Below are positions 11,401 through 21,700 of a stretch of DNA of 64,000 nt, piece after piece (positions within the stretch are counted from its first letter, which is position 1; every line of letters starts with the position of its first letter). The notes under the pieces were generated by a model. The model searched no databases. It saw only the letters and a list, made by a program, of their open reading frames with translations, and had not been told where the DNA came from. The stretch spans positions 372,001 through 436,000 of the forward strand of contig JAUIRK010000952.1 in assembly GCA_030549495.1 (NCBI GenBank), read 5' to 3'. The translations under genes were made by a program, and so were the position numbers. The stretch comes from Nectonema munidae (Eukaryota; Nematomorpha; Nectonematoida; Nectonematidae).

Positions 11401-13038
11401 GATTTTGAAATTGTGTTCATGAGAAAGAGTTCATGTGTTTTTCATCATTTTTCATTACTGGAGTAAGGTTTTTTTTAGGGATCTACCGATTCCAAATATT
11501 ACAAACAACTTCAGTTTTGTCAAGGCATTTTGTTTATTAAAACCCAATTTTAGAGACATTTTATTAAAAAACCAATTAGATAACCATTTTAATATTTATC
11601 TAATTTTAGAGACAAATTATTTTAAATAGACACCATTTTAATATTTATCTAATTTTAGAGACATTTTATTAAAAAACCAATTAGAGAAAGTTTATTAAAA
11701 AACCAATTAGATAACATTTTATTTAATATAAATTTTAGAGAAAAATACTGTTTTAGATTCAAATAAATAAATATTAATATTTTTTAAGTTAATACAAAAA
11801 TAGAATTTTTATTTTTAATGAAAAATACTGTTATATATAATATATTTATTCATTAAAATTTGGAAGAAATTTTTCAAAGTTTGACTTTTATTAAAAATAT
11901 TTTTTGTTTATTTGAAAAAATGATTCAATACCGTTTCTTTAAAAATAGCTGAAAACAATATATAGATACATGGCTAGTTTTTTTTTTTATAAAATTCACA
12001 GTTTTATGTCATGAAATGTTGTATGATGAAGCGTTGTTGTAATGAAATGGAGTTGTGTATGATGAAATGTCGCGTGATGAAGTGTCGTGTGATGAAATTT
12101 CGTTGTGATGAAATGTCGCGTGATGAAGTATCGTGTGATGAAATGTCGTAGCACCGATGGGAATGTGTTTGTGGGAAGTGTATAAGGCAGGGGTTCTTAA
12201 CCTTTATTCAGCTGATGAAAGCTATGCACCTCGTCCAAGGAAATTTTCACATAAAAGTCTTTTGGATTTCTGTTAGATGGTTGACTCCAAGCCTAAGTAC
12301 TCCATAGCTGCCTACGTGGCTGTATTCAATGGTGGCATATGGTATGTTACGTTTCAAAAATGCGGTAGCTTTTTTTTAACGAAATTACATACGAAAAAAG
12401 CCGAATTAGGGTGAAATATCGAAGTTCGTGTACGATTTCAATTTTGTTGCGATATTTCCACATAGAACTTTCCACACAGAAATCCTTGTTCTCAAAAACA
12501 ATATTATTTCAGAAGTTGTTATTGTAGTGACTTGAATAAAGAAGATGCAATGCTTGCAGCAAAAATAATGAAAGCATTCATTAACCAAGTTAACATGAAA
12601 CATTTTTTTATTACGATACGATTTTACGCTTTGAAAATTAACTCGTCTTAGGGGCGTGAGTAGGGTTGGTTAGATACTGGATTCGATAACTCAAGGTCTT
12701 GGGTTCGATCCCGCATCAAGCCTGCTTTCCTCATAGTTCGATACAAGGGGTGCAATTGTGCCTTCTCGATGAAAACACCCGAGGTTACCTCTACCTTTCG
12801 TATACGAATAGATAGGGTGAGTGTATGAATTTACTGAATGCATTTATAGATCCTGGAGAAGATAAACTTGAGTATTTTGAAAAATGAGTACCGCTACAGA
12901 CTACAGGATATCAAAGACAAGGCAAAGGAGGAGTGGATGGACTTGGCGATCGTTGTTGACAGACTGATGCTAATCATCTTCCTCATCGCTACAATCACCC
13001 TCACAGTCATCATATTCAATTCTTCACCAAATAAATAA
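8247..13038 (+). CDS. Nicotinic acetylcholine receptor-type Cys-loop channel subunit, 3' part (three exons)
   Basis: Three in-phase exons (8247-8440, 8934-9119, 12850-13038) encode transmembrane segment 3, the intracellular loop, the amphipathic pre-TM4 helix, TM4 and the stop. Segment 3 reads LYYGSTIFVVSMSTAMTVF and leads into LNLHHKGFRGRKIPK, the TM3-to-loop signature of nicotinic subunits. The last exon has EEWMDLAIVVDRLML running into TM4. The product would be one of five subunits of a ligand-gated channel in the plasma membrane of neurons or muscle. The ligand-binding domain, TM1 and TM2 were not recognised upstream and probably lie left of the window or in exons too diverged to see, so alpha or non-alpha type cannot be told. 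The intracellular loop is short (about 110 residues between TM3 and TM4). An AATAAA lies 315 bp past the stop. The gene is convergent with QTRT1. Confidence 0.9.
8934..9119 (+). CDS. nAChR-type subunit exon: variable intracellular loop
   Basis: The acceptor TTTTATTAG is followed by exactly 62 codons in phase 0 at both ends. The product is polar and rich in Ser, Asn and Thr, as expected for the variable loop. It ends RSFEDEFLR, which runs smoothly into ILEKINLSIL of the next exon. The donor AGA|GTTTGC is weak. No domain exists to confirm it; the phase match, composition and position are the evidence. Confidence 0.7.
9120..10376. other. Receptor intron, left part
   Basis: AT-rich intron sequence without recognisable coding. 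It includes an inverted-repeat pair at about 9925 and 10199, listed separately. Confidence 0.5.
9925..10199. repeat. Possible MITE with TTGGACCCCC inverted ends
   Basis: A TTTTGGACCCCCCCCCC at 9925 is mirrored by AAGGGGGTCCAATAA at 10186-10200. The interior is AT-rich and non-coding. No clear flanking duplication was found, so element status is tentative. Confidence 0.3.
10375..10764 (-). mobile_element. 3' end of a LINE (5'-truncated)
   Basis: On the minus strand a short frame (10629-10420) ending SNALIENSHVF and stop is followed within about 25 bp by a tail of AAATAA then repeated AATC units. A short C-terminal frame plus a 4-bp repeat tail is the usual 3' end of CR1/L2/jockey-type non-LTR elements. 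The upstream side is cut off at the start of the Mutator-like element at 10765, or is simply truncated there. Confidence 0.5.
11116..11466 (+). CDS. MULE-family transposase fragment (DDE catalytic domain, N-terminal half)
   Basis: The 116-residue frame matches the MULE transposase core. WIADGTFKVVP carries the first catalytic aspartate (D33). It is followed by the conserved FYQLYTLH strand, P-x-G-MYALL (the 'P..yaLl..k....Y...' block), and the second aspartate in ILLDFE (D96). The C-terminal half with the catalytic glutamate and the zinc-binding HxH region is absent; the frame ends in the non-conserved FHHFSLLE. It would have cut and joined element ends in the nucleus but is incomplete as it stands. 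No intact copy is present in this window. Confidence 0.8.
   Translation: MENNTIEYFCNFGTTSKGKVVSCLSRAKVWIADGTFKVVPSLFYQLYTLHFQFGEGRNPAGMYALLKNKSRNTYRRLMNAIKEIVPCTNPEQILLDFEIVFMRKSSCVFHHFSLLE
11546..11745. repeat. Minisatellite inside the Mutator-like element
   Basis: Units beginning AATTTTAGAGACATTTTATT and containing AAAACCAATTAGATAA recur about three to four times with internal deletions. The array sits just past the transposase fragment, where the missing C-terminal part of the gene would have been. Confidence 0.7.
12188..12330 (+). mobile_element. hAT-like element terminus
   Basis: CAGGGGTTCTTAACCTTT at 12188 is the style of terminus found in many hAT MITEs. The matching end was not found before the SINE at 12650, so only a fragment is suggested. 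The right limit is nominal. Confidence 0.3.
12650..12830 (+). repeat. tRNA-derived SINE
   Basis: An A-box-like GTTGGTTAGATACTGG precedes a B-box GGTTCGATCCC near 12703. A 3' body with GATGAAAACACCCGAGGTTA and CTCTACCTTTCG follows. The body resembles the SINE copies at 18112 and 57635 (minus strand), whose reverse complement has GGAAACACACCCACGGTACC. It lies in the last intron of the nicotinic-type receptor, just before the final exon. Confidence 0.7.
12850..13038 (+). CDS. nAChR-type subunit last exon: pre-TM4 helix, TM4, stop
   Basis: The acceptor TTTATAG is followed by 62 codons and TAA in phase 0. ILEKINLSILKNEYRYRLQD and KDKAKEEWMD form the amphipathic helix. LAIVVDRLMLIIFLIATITL onward is TM4, with only a short tail (NSSPNK) after it, as usual in nicotinic subunits. 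Confidence 0.92.
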   Translation: MLEKINLSILKNEYRYRLQDIKDKAKEEWMDLAIVVDRLMLIIFLIATITLTVIIFNSSPNK

Positions 13039-13352
13039 GTGAAGGCAATCCAATCCTCTCCCCTTCCCATCACACAAAAGAAGCAATTATTCCCAATAGC
13101 AACAACAGCAGCATTCCATTTGCGAGAAGTTTTCGCTCATTATAAAGACTTTGGCCTTTATAAGTCTGATGTCGAGATGCGAATGAACTATCATTACAAT
13201 TTGTTAAAAAAAACACTTTGTACGCGTTTGGGTTGATACAATCTCTTCAGACACTTCAGACAAATGCGGGATGAAATTTTCTGGTCTAAAGAATTTCGCG
13301 TAAACTTATATTTGCAATAGTTTTCCTTTCTTATATAACACTTCGTTAATTC

Positions 13353-13358
13353 AATAAA
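13353..13358 (+). terminator. Probable polyadenylation signal of the receptor gene
   Basis: AATAAA lies 315 bp after the stop codon and is the first canonical hexamer at a plausible distance. The transcript end itself cannot be seen. Confidence 0.45.
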
Positions 13359-14332
13359 AGCCTTATAACTTACTATATTCATATTTCATTTATATATAGA
13401 AGAATCAATATTTTAACTCTTCGAAAATAAATTAGTCTTTATTTTACATTTAAAAATCGATGGGCTTTGGCATGCTTCGTAGCTTTTCCAGTTGCAAATC
13501 TGTTTCTTCAACTTCCCCAAGCATGAGCACAGGTGAAAACGTTCACCCTAAATCTTAAATTGCAGAAGAAATTCACGATGTCTAAAAGAAAAAGCTCTCT
13601 TGGCATTAAGATGATATTAATCCTTCTTTTATCAGCATGTAGCCACCAAAAAAGTTTTTTTATATTATCATTTTTAGAAAAAAATTTTAAAAAAGAATTT
13701 AAAACTAAAAAAGCAGGACTTGTCTAACCCATTCTTCAGTTTTGCCCATTTATATTTAAAATGAAATTAACCTGTACTACAGTGTGGCACAATGAAAGGC
13801 ACTTTTTATGTAATTTTACGGCTTGCCTGAAGCAGTAGCAACTTCATTCAATATATCCTTTAAAACAAGTTATTGATTATGAGATCAAAACTTTTTCTAT
13901 ATTTAGCTCTTTTAAAAAGGAAAGCATAATAATCGATGGATTTTTTTAATCGATTCAAGCGTTCGATCTGAGATCAATACGAAAACTTGGAATTTTATTA
14001 GAAAATTCCATATTGGAACTTTTTTTAACAACTTTAGCTGGTCAGACTAAAACCTGCACTTATGGCGATTTTTTGTGTAAGTTATTAATAGCAATAAAAA
14101 AAAAGTTCAACGTTTTAGCTTAACCCACTTTAACTAATGAATACTAACACCTCCAGTTTTGCTGGTTATCGACCACAGTCGACATATGTCAACTTTACAA
14201 AAATTAGAATCTTCTGTGTTTACATAGAATATCTTCTGCTTATTCTACTCATTATAAACTAAAACCCAAAAAAAGGCTGAAAATATATTTAAAAAAGTAT
14301 ACTAAATCTTCCAATATTATTTTGCTCGGTTT

Positions 14333-14520
14333 ACACGCACAAACCCACCTGAATTCCTACGCAATAAAAATCGTCTACTTAATCTCAAAAATCATACGCC
14401 TGCTTTTTTATATATAAAATTGCATTGAAAAAGATTAAATAGATATTTTTGGATTCTAGATGATGATGATTCTGATTCTCTTAATTTTTTAATCAAAACT
14501 TTGATTCTGATTAGTAAGTA
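14333..14520. repeat. Duplicated block, copy 1
   Basis: It runs from ACACGCACAAACCCACCTGA through ATCGTCTAC, a GCATTGAAAAAGATT stretch, a GATGATGATGATTCTGATTC microsatellite and TTTTTTAATCAAAACTTTGA. Copy 2 at 15219-15455 repeats these blocks in the same order and orientation with small insertions, so this is a diverged direct duplication about 890 bp apart. Confidence 0.7.
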
Positions 14521-15218
14521 AGTTTATATATATGAAGTTTTGATTAATAAAGTTACAGAGATAAAAGAAAAAAATAAATATATTTGTGAACAAATTATAA
14601 GTTTGAGTAAAAAATAAATTTGCAAAAGGAGGAATTTAGCTAGCTGTGACAAGATGGATTTCTTTAGCTTCCAGTATTTTACTTGACCATTATCTGTGCT
14701 GATACATGATTCGCTGAAACATGCATATAGTTGTTTGTCATAGCTGTCAAACACTAAAGACCAGGTGTACATCACTTCTGGCTCTAAGAATGAAAAATCC
14801 TTCCCTTAGTTTTCCACGAAACTCTGCTCGTTCTCCAGGTGTATACCATCGAAGCTTCCAGCGCTACAATCATTGAGAAAATCTGATTTTTGTGGCTCTG
14901 TCTAAGTTTGATTTTTTTTTAATTTTTTTAAGTTTGTTTTTTTTGTTCTAAAATGAAGAAAATTTTTAAATTTTGGATATATCCTGTTAAAAATATATTT
15001 ATTTATTGATATTACCACACATATGTTTAGAAATAAGATGAATGACTGAAGCATACACGGAGCACTTATAATGGCGCTTTCGAACTGAAATTGCTCTAAG
15101 CGCAAGATTTTGACAGACAAATTAATCACGGTCGAATTTTTTATTTCTTTGATATATATGTTTAGTAAGCTTTGTCGCGGGTCTCGTTGATTTATTTACG
15201 AGTTCGAGCTAGCTATAT

Positions 15219-15455
15219 TTACACGCACATCCCCACCTGAATTCCCACGAAATAAAAATCGTCTACTCGACTCTAAGGGCAAAGCAGAAAAGAAAATAAT
15301 CTCAAAAATTATAAAATCGCCTGCTTTTTTATATATCATATAAAATTGCATTGAAAAAGATTTTTACTTTTTACCTTTTGGATTCTAGATGATGATGATT
15401 ATGATGATTCTGATTCTCTGAATTTTTTAATCAAAACTTTGATTCTCATTAGTAG
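15219..15455. repeat. Duplicated block, copy 2
   Basis: Same order of blocks as at 14333-14520. It ends about 100 bp from the QTRT1 stop codon. Both copies contain the GCATTGAAAAAG / ATCGTCT modules of the TTAA MITEs found elsewhere, so the block may be a compound repeat that arrived with such elements. Confidence 0.7.
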
Positions 15456-15483
15456 TATAGTAAAGATTTTTAACAAAAGTTCT

Positions 15484-15489
15484 TTTATT
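15484..15489 (-). terminator. Probable polyadenylation signal of QTRT1
   Basis: TTTATT on the plus strand is AATAAA on the minus strand, about 70 bp after the QTRT1 stop codon. Confidence 0.45.
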
Positions 15490-15556
15490 AACATTCTCCG
15501 CCATTTTGTAAATGCGATGATAGATTGTGACTTTAAGGACTTTTTTGTCAAAAATA

Positions 15557-15706
15557 TTATAAATTTATATTCACACTTGCCAAAGCCTTTTGAGCCCAAT
15601 CAGGCACGGAGTCAGGATTTGGAAAAAGTTTATTGATGAAATGGAAAACGAAGTCTTCAAAGCAGTTGCCAATGATGCTTTCGCGAATGCCTTTCATAAG
15701 ATCAAG
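15557..15706 (-). CDS. QTRT1: QTRT1 exon 8 (terminal)
   Basis: 49 codons plus TAA after acceptor [37 protein letters not shown] and [19 protein letters not shown]. It lines up with the human C-terminus ([20 protein letters not shown]... PTWATDALASVGITLG). It lies 11 kb from exon 7, beyond the whole nested transposon complex, which makes it easy to miss. Confidence 0.93.
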   Translation of the reverse strand, partial: LDLMKGIRESIIGNCFEDFVFHFINKLFPNPDSVPDWAQKALASVNINL

Positions 15707-18700
15707 CTAAAATAGTAAAATGCAAAACTCAGCACACATCGCGAGGCGCTAACTACAATGACTATAATATTTAAAAAAAAATAGGCAACTTGAATAACTG
15801 TTTGAAAAATGTTCTTCATTTCAAAATTTTGAAAGAATTGAAAAAAGTTAAAAAAAATAAGAGATGCTAGTGAAAGGTACTTCAATAGGGCGGCTATAAA
15901 TCATACAGTTAAAAATGCATTTCCCTTGTGGCGAAGCAAAAAAACCCCCATCACATATGGTGTACTTTTTACCAAAATAAATGCAAATTTTTTCAGAAAA
16001 GTTTTGAAATTGTTAGAATGAAAAACAATTTTTTTTTATAAAAAAAAATTTTGTATGTAATTTTTTAACTTTCATTACAAGTAGAAGCATTAAAATATTT
16101 TTAATTTGCTTGAAAAAATTAGGATCTTGAAGAGTTTTGAATTTTTTTTGTTTATTTCTTAAAAAGCAGAAAAGTTTTAAGAAGATTTTGCTATATAACG
16201 TCTTTTTTAAACTACAATAAAAATTTTTAAGGGCGTTTTGGAGTATGAAGTGAGAGCTGTTATTGAAATGTATAACTACGCCAAAACTGCTGTTAGAGTA
16301 GATGGAAAAATATCAGAATGGTTTTCAACAGGGGTCGGCGTTCATCAAGGCTCGGTGTTGAGCCCCTTATTGTTTGTTATTGTAATGGATGCGATTTCTG
16401 ATACGATTGTTAAAAATCACAGAGAATTTTTATACGCTGATGATCTGGTTTTAGCTGCAAATACCTTGAATGATTTGAGTGACAAGTACGTGGCATGGAA
16501 AAAGGTTCTAGAAGACAAAGGCTTGAAGATCAACGTAAGCAAAACCAAAGTTATGATTTTTAAGACGAAAAATATGTTGAGAAATGCCATCAGCAACGTT
16601 TATCCTTGCTCTTGTTGTGGGGAAAGAGTTGTTCGTAATGCAATACAATGTTTCAAATGTGAGAAGTGGGTGCATAAGAGATGCACTATCAGGGGTGCAC
16701 ATCCGGGGGGCGAGGGGGGGGGGGGGGGGCGAAAATGACCTTCGCCCCCAATAATTTTCTATAATTAAGAGTTGCTGCTTGTTTATAAAACATGTATGCA
16801 AACTTTCGAATCAATCAAACATCATGCCAAGCTGCTCTGAAATTCCTATTGAACATATTTTACAGACGATGTGTGAGAGCTATATAATAATAATCCATTG
16901 CTTCAATATGCACACAATAAGTCAGCAATGTTTATCACAGTGTCTCCTCTTTATAGTATTTTTGAGCAAGCGCATGTTGATGATCCACTAGATTTTCTCA
17001 TCTTCTGTCACAGTGATTCTATTTCTCTTTCTGTCTCCTCTGTTCTCTTCCGCTTTCTCTGCTAAAACTCAATCATTCACTCAAGCTCTCCTATCTCATT
17101 CAGCTCTCTTCTCTCCAGTGACGTAGTAGGCTGGGGCATGAGGGGCCGTGCCCACACTCCTATGAACCGCATGTTGCCCCATGCATCTTATGCGATATCA
17201 GTTTTTGAAAATTTCTCCAATGAAAGGGTCAAGAAAGTATAAATAATGTTGCGCAAGTTGTTTGTTTTTAAATTGTGCCCCTTCTATCAACTTTTTTTTT
17301 GGCTACACCACTGCTTCTGTCTAATTTGCATTTAGAGTTAAATTAAAATAGTTTTCAATCGTTACGATTTTATATCAATGAATATTGTTAGACTCGCGCT
17401 AAGAATTTTTTTTCAACAAAAGTTACAATCTTTATCACTACGTTTGCTACATTTTGTAACATATGAAAACTTTAATATTTAAAAAAACGCAATAATTTTC
17501 TTTTCTCGTATACTTTGATTTATGTTAGTTTGGTCCTCCGACATTTCGTTCCATTATTTTCATAAGACAGTTCGTCCCTTGGACAATTCACCCCATTATT
17601 TTCATAAGACAGTTCGTCCCATGGACAATTCACCCCATTATTTTCATAAGACATTTTGTTTCATGGACAATTCGCCCCGTTATTTTCATAAGACATTTTG
17701 TCTCATGGACAATTCTAAAAATTAAGAGATAAAATGAATAATTTGAAATAATTTAATAGAGATAAAATAAACAAGAATATAATTTTTAATAATTTTACAC
17801 ATATAATAAGCAAAGAGGGATGAAACTAATAGCCTATGAGACAATTTGTCAGGGGGCTAAATGTCTGTCGACCGTTAGTTTAAATAATTTTTAATTATAA
17901 GTGTTGGCTACTTAAACGTTGGCTTTTGCTGCTTATAAAAACTTGAAAATATCAAATAAACTCTAATTCTTTATGCCTACTATTATTTTGAAATTATTCT
18001 GAGAACAGACGGTTTCATTTTAAAATAGTCAAAATTGCTTTATTAGTTTATTTTGTTTCCTTTCTCTCTTATGTTAATTATGTAGCAAATTTTTCAATTT
18101 TGAGTAAAAGGTAAGGTGCAGCGGGTGTATTTTCATTGACAAGGTACTGATGTACCGCTTATGTCAAACTGAACAAATTCGTATCGATGAGGAATCGAAT
18201 CCAGAGGCTTCCGTGCTGAGTACATCATCTCAACCAACCTGCCATGCCACCCATAGAGTATGCTGTAGGGGATGCCTCAAATTTTTCTTTAAAATTTATT
18301 ATAAAAGGCAAATCATTGCAAAATTTTAAAAGTTATTTTACTTTTTGTAGCTCGTATCAATTTAGCTTTTAAACTATTTTTGAATGATGCTGAGTAAAAT
18401 GAAATAATGCGATCTTAATTTTTTGTTTGTACAATTATAACTTCATTTTATACCCTTGCCCCTGAATCAATCACATTTTTTCATATAAACATTGCAAGGT
18501 GTCTACTGTCTAGTAGACTCTTTGCCTTTAGAATACATTCACTCATATAAAACTATCCAACCTTCAGCTATTTGTTTACTCTATGAATCAAATATTCTTT
18601 CATCAATTCCTATAATGTGTCTGGTAGACTACTTCATTTTTCAAATGAAAAGCCTATTCCACCCCCTAACAATTTTGGATTTTTTAAACTAGTGTATATT

Positions 18701-21700
18701 TGATGGTTGTAGGTAAAAATGCCCCGGAAACTTCAGAATAAATGCCCAAAAATGCTCCCTAATTTTTGATTTTCAGGATTTTTTTAATTATATAAATATT
18801 TTTATTTGGTACCGTTTTGAAAGGCTAAATTTCTAAAATTTCTTAATCTATAGAGTTTTTTTCTTTATAAAGTTCCTGAAAACAATAGCAAAGGTGTTAA
18901 CTTTTTTTTATACAAAAAACCTTTATTAAAAAAAAAATTTCTTTAATTTTAATTAATAATTTTTTGAATTTTTTTGTGTTGGGGCATTTTTTTCTAATTT
19001 TAAATTGGGGAATTTTTACTGGTGGCGTTTTTTCGTACTTTTTAATTGGGGGAATTTTTTCTGCGCACGATATTCGATATGCAAATTTAATTAAAATATT
19101 TTCGCTGGAAGTATAGTATTTAAATTCACCAATTTTGTAAAAAAAATAAAGTAGTCTTATAAATTTAGGATTTTAGGTATGCGCTGAATACACTCTATTT
19201 TAAAGGATTGCTTTAATATTTGGTCTCCCGTGGTATTTCCAGACCACTAATTTTCAAAATTGCAACAAAAAAATTTCGCCCCCCCCCCCAAATAATTTTG
19301 AGGATGTGCGCCCCTGACTACAATCAAGGGCTCTTTGCAAAACGTGAAAAGTTTTGTCTGTCGAAGATCTCAATTAGAAGCAGATAAACTTGAAAAAATG
19401 GAAAAGAATGTGAAGTTAGGCACGGATGAGGTGGATGTTATGCAGAGTTTCTGTTATTTGGGAAACATGCTTGATAATTCTGGAGATTCTTCCAAATCTG
19501 TAACAGCCAGGATTCGATGTGGGTGGACGAAGTTCAAGGAAATTTCGGGTCTTCTTTGTGGAAAAATCCTCTCGTTGAAGCTGAAAACCAGACTCTATCA
19601 GGTATATGTAAGAAGTGCGATGTGCTATGGAAGCGAATGCTGGGTTCTTAAAAAAGCTGATACAAAAAGAATGATGAGTAGTGAGATGAAAATGATACGG
19701 ATGATGAATGGAAAAACTCTGAAAGACGGGCTTACCAATGATTACCTAAGGCGAAAGATGGGAATGATTTGCATAGAAGAGGACATGGAAGAAAACAGAC
19801 TGAGATGGTTCGGGCATTTGGAAAGAATGTGTTATGTTTTTACAGAGCAAAATGGTAAAGAAAACAATTTATTGAGGAAAGAAGAAAGAAGTGATGATAT
19901 AAGAAAATCTGCACCTATTTATACTGTCGATAAATTATCTTGTAAAATAGGTATGCAAATGAAGAGCATTTCGCATAAAACAGTGTTTCATTGAAAGAAT
20001 AGGAACCTATGCAAATATTTACTTATTTGCATAGGCCATTGTAGAGAAAGTGATTTTTAACATTGTTGTTGAGGGAATGTAAAAGAATGCGTGTTTTGTA
20101 TAGGACCATAACACCTCCCACCTGAGCTTTTGATCATTCAGGATCAGGAAAACGTTGGGGTGGAATTCCTTTGTTAGTTCTCTTTGATCTTCTAAGTGTT
20201 TCAGGGACGGGTAAAAGTTCATCTTGCTTTTCTCTCTCAGATAAAGTTTCTTTTGAGAGGTATTCAAAAGATATCGGATTCACTATCTTCCGAAGTAGAA
20301 GAACGCGGTTGCAATTGTTCAATGTGGCGTCTCCATGTAGGACCGTTTGGATAGACTTTAACGTTGTACGTTCGTTGACCCTTGATTTTTGTGATAACCG
20401 CTGCAACCCAACGTGGATTTGTTTTATTTCCATAATATTTAGCGTAGACCTTATCTCCAACTTTGTACTTTTTGAAAGCTTTAGAGCGACGTAGGTTTAT
20501 TTCTGTTTGTTTGCTTTGTGCTATGTGAGGCGGCGACGGAATCCAAATGTCTATTTTTGTCGTTATCTGCCGAGATTTAGTAGCTCACTTGGCGAGTAGC
20601 CTGTAATGTTTGGTGTTCTTCGATATTGCATTAAAAACTCTTGTAAGGCTCTTTTCGGCGATAGAGAAGATTTCTTCAAGGATTGCTTTAACGTTTGAAC
20701 CATTCTCTCCGCTTCCCCGTTCGTAGCAGGGTGATATGGAGCTCCAGTGAGATGAACTATTCCTCTCTCCTTGCACCAACACAACTCTTGAGACATAAAA
20801 GTAGTAGCATTGTCTGTCACGATTGTGTGTGGATAGCCGAAGTGAGCAAAGTCTTCTTCAAGTATATCAATTGTTGACCTTGTTGTAATGGATTGTGTAG
20901 GATGCACGCAAGGGTATTTAGAGTGTGCACCTATCAATACAAGCCAATTTGTTCCAAGGAAATTGATTGCATGATCTAGGTGAAGCCTGCTCCAAGGCTT
21001 TTCTGGAAGCATCCATGGATGGTTTGAGCTTTTAGGAAAATTTCTTTGATTCTCACATGTTTCGGCACGTACTTTCAATATCTTCGGTAATGTTAGGCCA
21101 ATACACTGACGTCCGTGCTCTTTTCTTCATCCTTTCCATGCCAAAATGTCCCGCATGTAGTTCATTCACCACTTGACATGCAAAGACTTTGGGATAATCA
21201 CCCTGGAACCATACGTTAGACAGCCGTTTATGATTCCTAATGAATCAGCAATTTGTCTAAAACGTCCGATATCACTCCCTTCATTGTTTTTCTTTGTAGG
21301 CCAACCTTCTCCTGTAAAACGTATAATCATTGAAATGAGGGGATCTTTGGATGACTCTGCTTGCAAGTTGCTATGCTCCATCTTTTTATTAAATGTCTCA
21401 ATATAACATACAATTTCCGTGTCATCTTCCTTCTCTTCGTCATCAAAATTATGATCTTCGGAGATGGTAATCGACTAAATGCGTCTGCATTTGTATGGTC
21501 AGCGTTCTTGCGATATTTGATGGTGTAGTCATATTGCTTTAAATCCCTGGAAATGAAGTTGCACTCCAATGAATCTAAAACTTTATCTACAGATAGTTTT
21601 AATTGTTTAATGGCCACTCTCCCCAAAAGATTAAGATTATCGGTTACTGCATATCTAATATTAACCTCATTATCACTACCTGGTACTTTCGTTTCTGCTG

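Larger units (their letters stand above)
10765..12155 (+). mobile_element. Mutator-like element (MULE) with tandem-repeat terminal inverted repeats, transposase fragment
   Basis: The left end begins GGTCTTATGACATTTCATC and continues as tandem GACATTTCATCACAC-type units. The right end, read in reverse, begins GGTGCTACGACATTTCATC and continues with the same units for about 150 bp. Each terminal inverted repeat is thus a minisatellite. The interior carries a MULE transposase fragment and a second, unrelated minisatellite. No convincing 9-bp target duplication was seen, unlike its relatives at 17532, 42158 and 50323. At 1.4 kb it is too short for a full transposase gene, so it is an internally deleted derivative. 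Confidence 0.8.
13359..15483. other. Convergent intergenic region with a duplicated block
   Basis: This lies between the 3' ends of the receptor gene and QTRT1. It is AT-rich, with degenerate ATCGTCTGC-type MITE pieces (14150-14230) and a block present twice (14333-14520 and 15219-15455). A minus-strand frame at 14524-14775 starting MMYTWSLVFDSYDKQLY looks more protein-like than its neighbours but was not recognised. Confidence 0.4.
16690..19316. mobile_element. 2.6 kb non-coding terminal-inverted-repeat element inserted in the LINE
   Basis: The left end is CAGGGGTGCACATCC. The right end read in reverse is CAGGGGCGCACATCC, 14 of 15 matching, each followed by long G-rich runs and GGGCGAAA. 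The LINE codons on each side rejoin sensibly, and a 5-bp ACTAT/ACTAC repeat flanks the element. The CAGGGG start suggests an hAT relative, but hAT makes 8-bp duplications, so superfamily is left open. No transposase is visible; the interior holds an hAT-like MITE, a Mutator-like MITE and a SINE. Confidence 0.75.

Noticed and set aside
10765-12155. A 9-bp target duplication around the MULE fragment
   Set aside because: Best candidates (GATGATGTA and GATGGGAAT) match only at the first four bases; not claimed.
16230-16740. PHD- or zinc-finger host gene suggested by CSCCGE...[12 protein letters not shown]
   Set aside because: The finger lies within a LINE reverse transcriptase reading frame that continues at 19317, so it belongs to the LINE.
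20171-20494. Plus-strand open frame of 107 residues
   Set aside because: Antisense shadow of the gypsy-type fossil.
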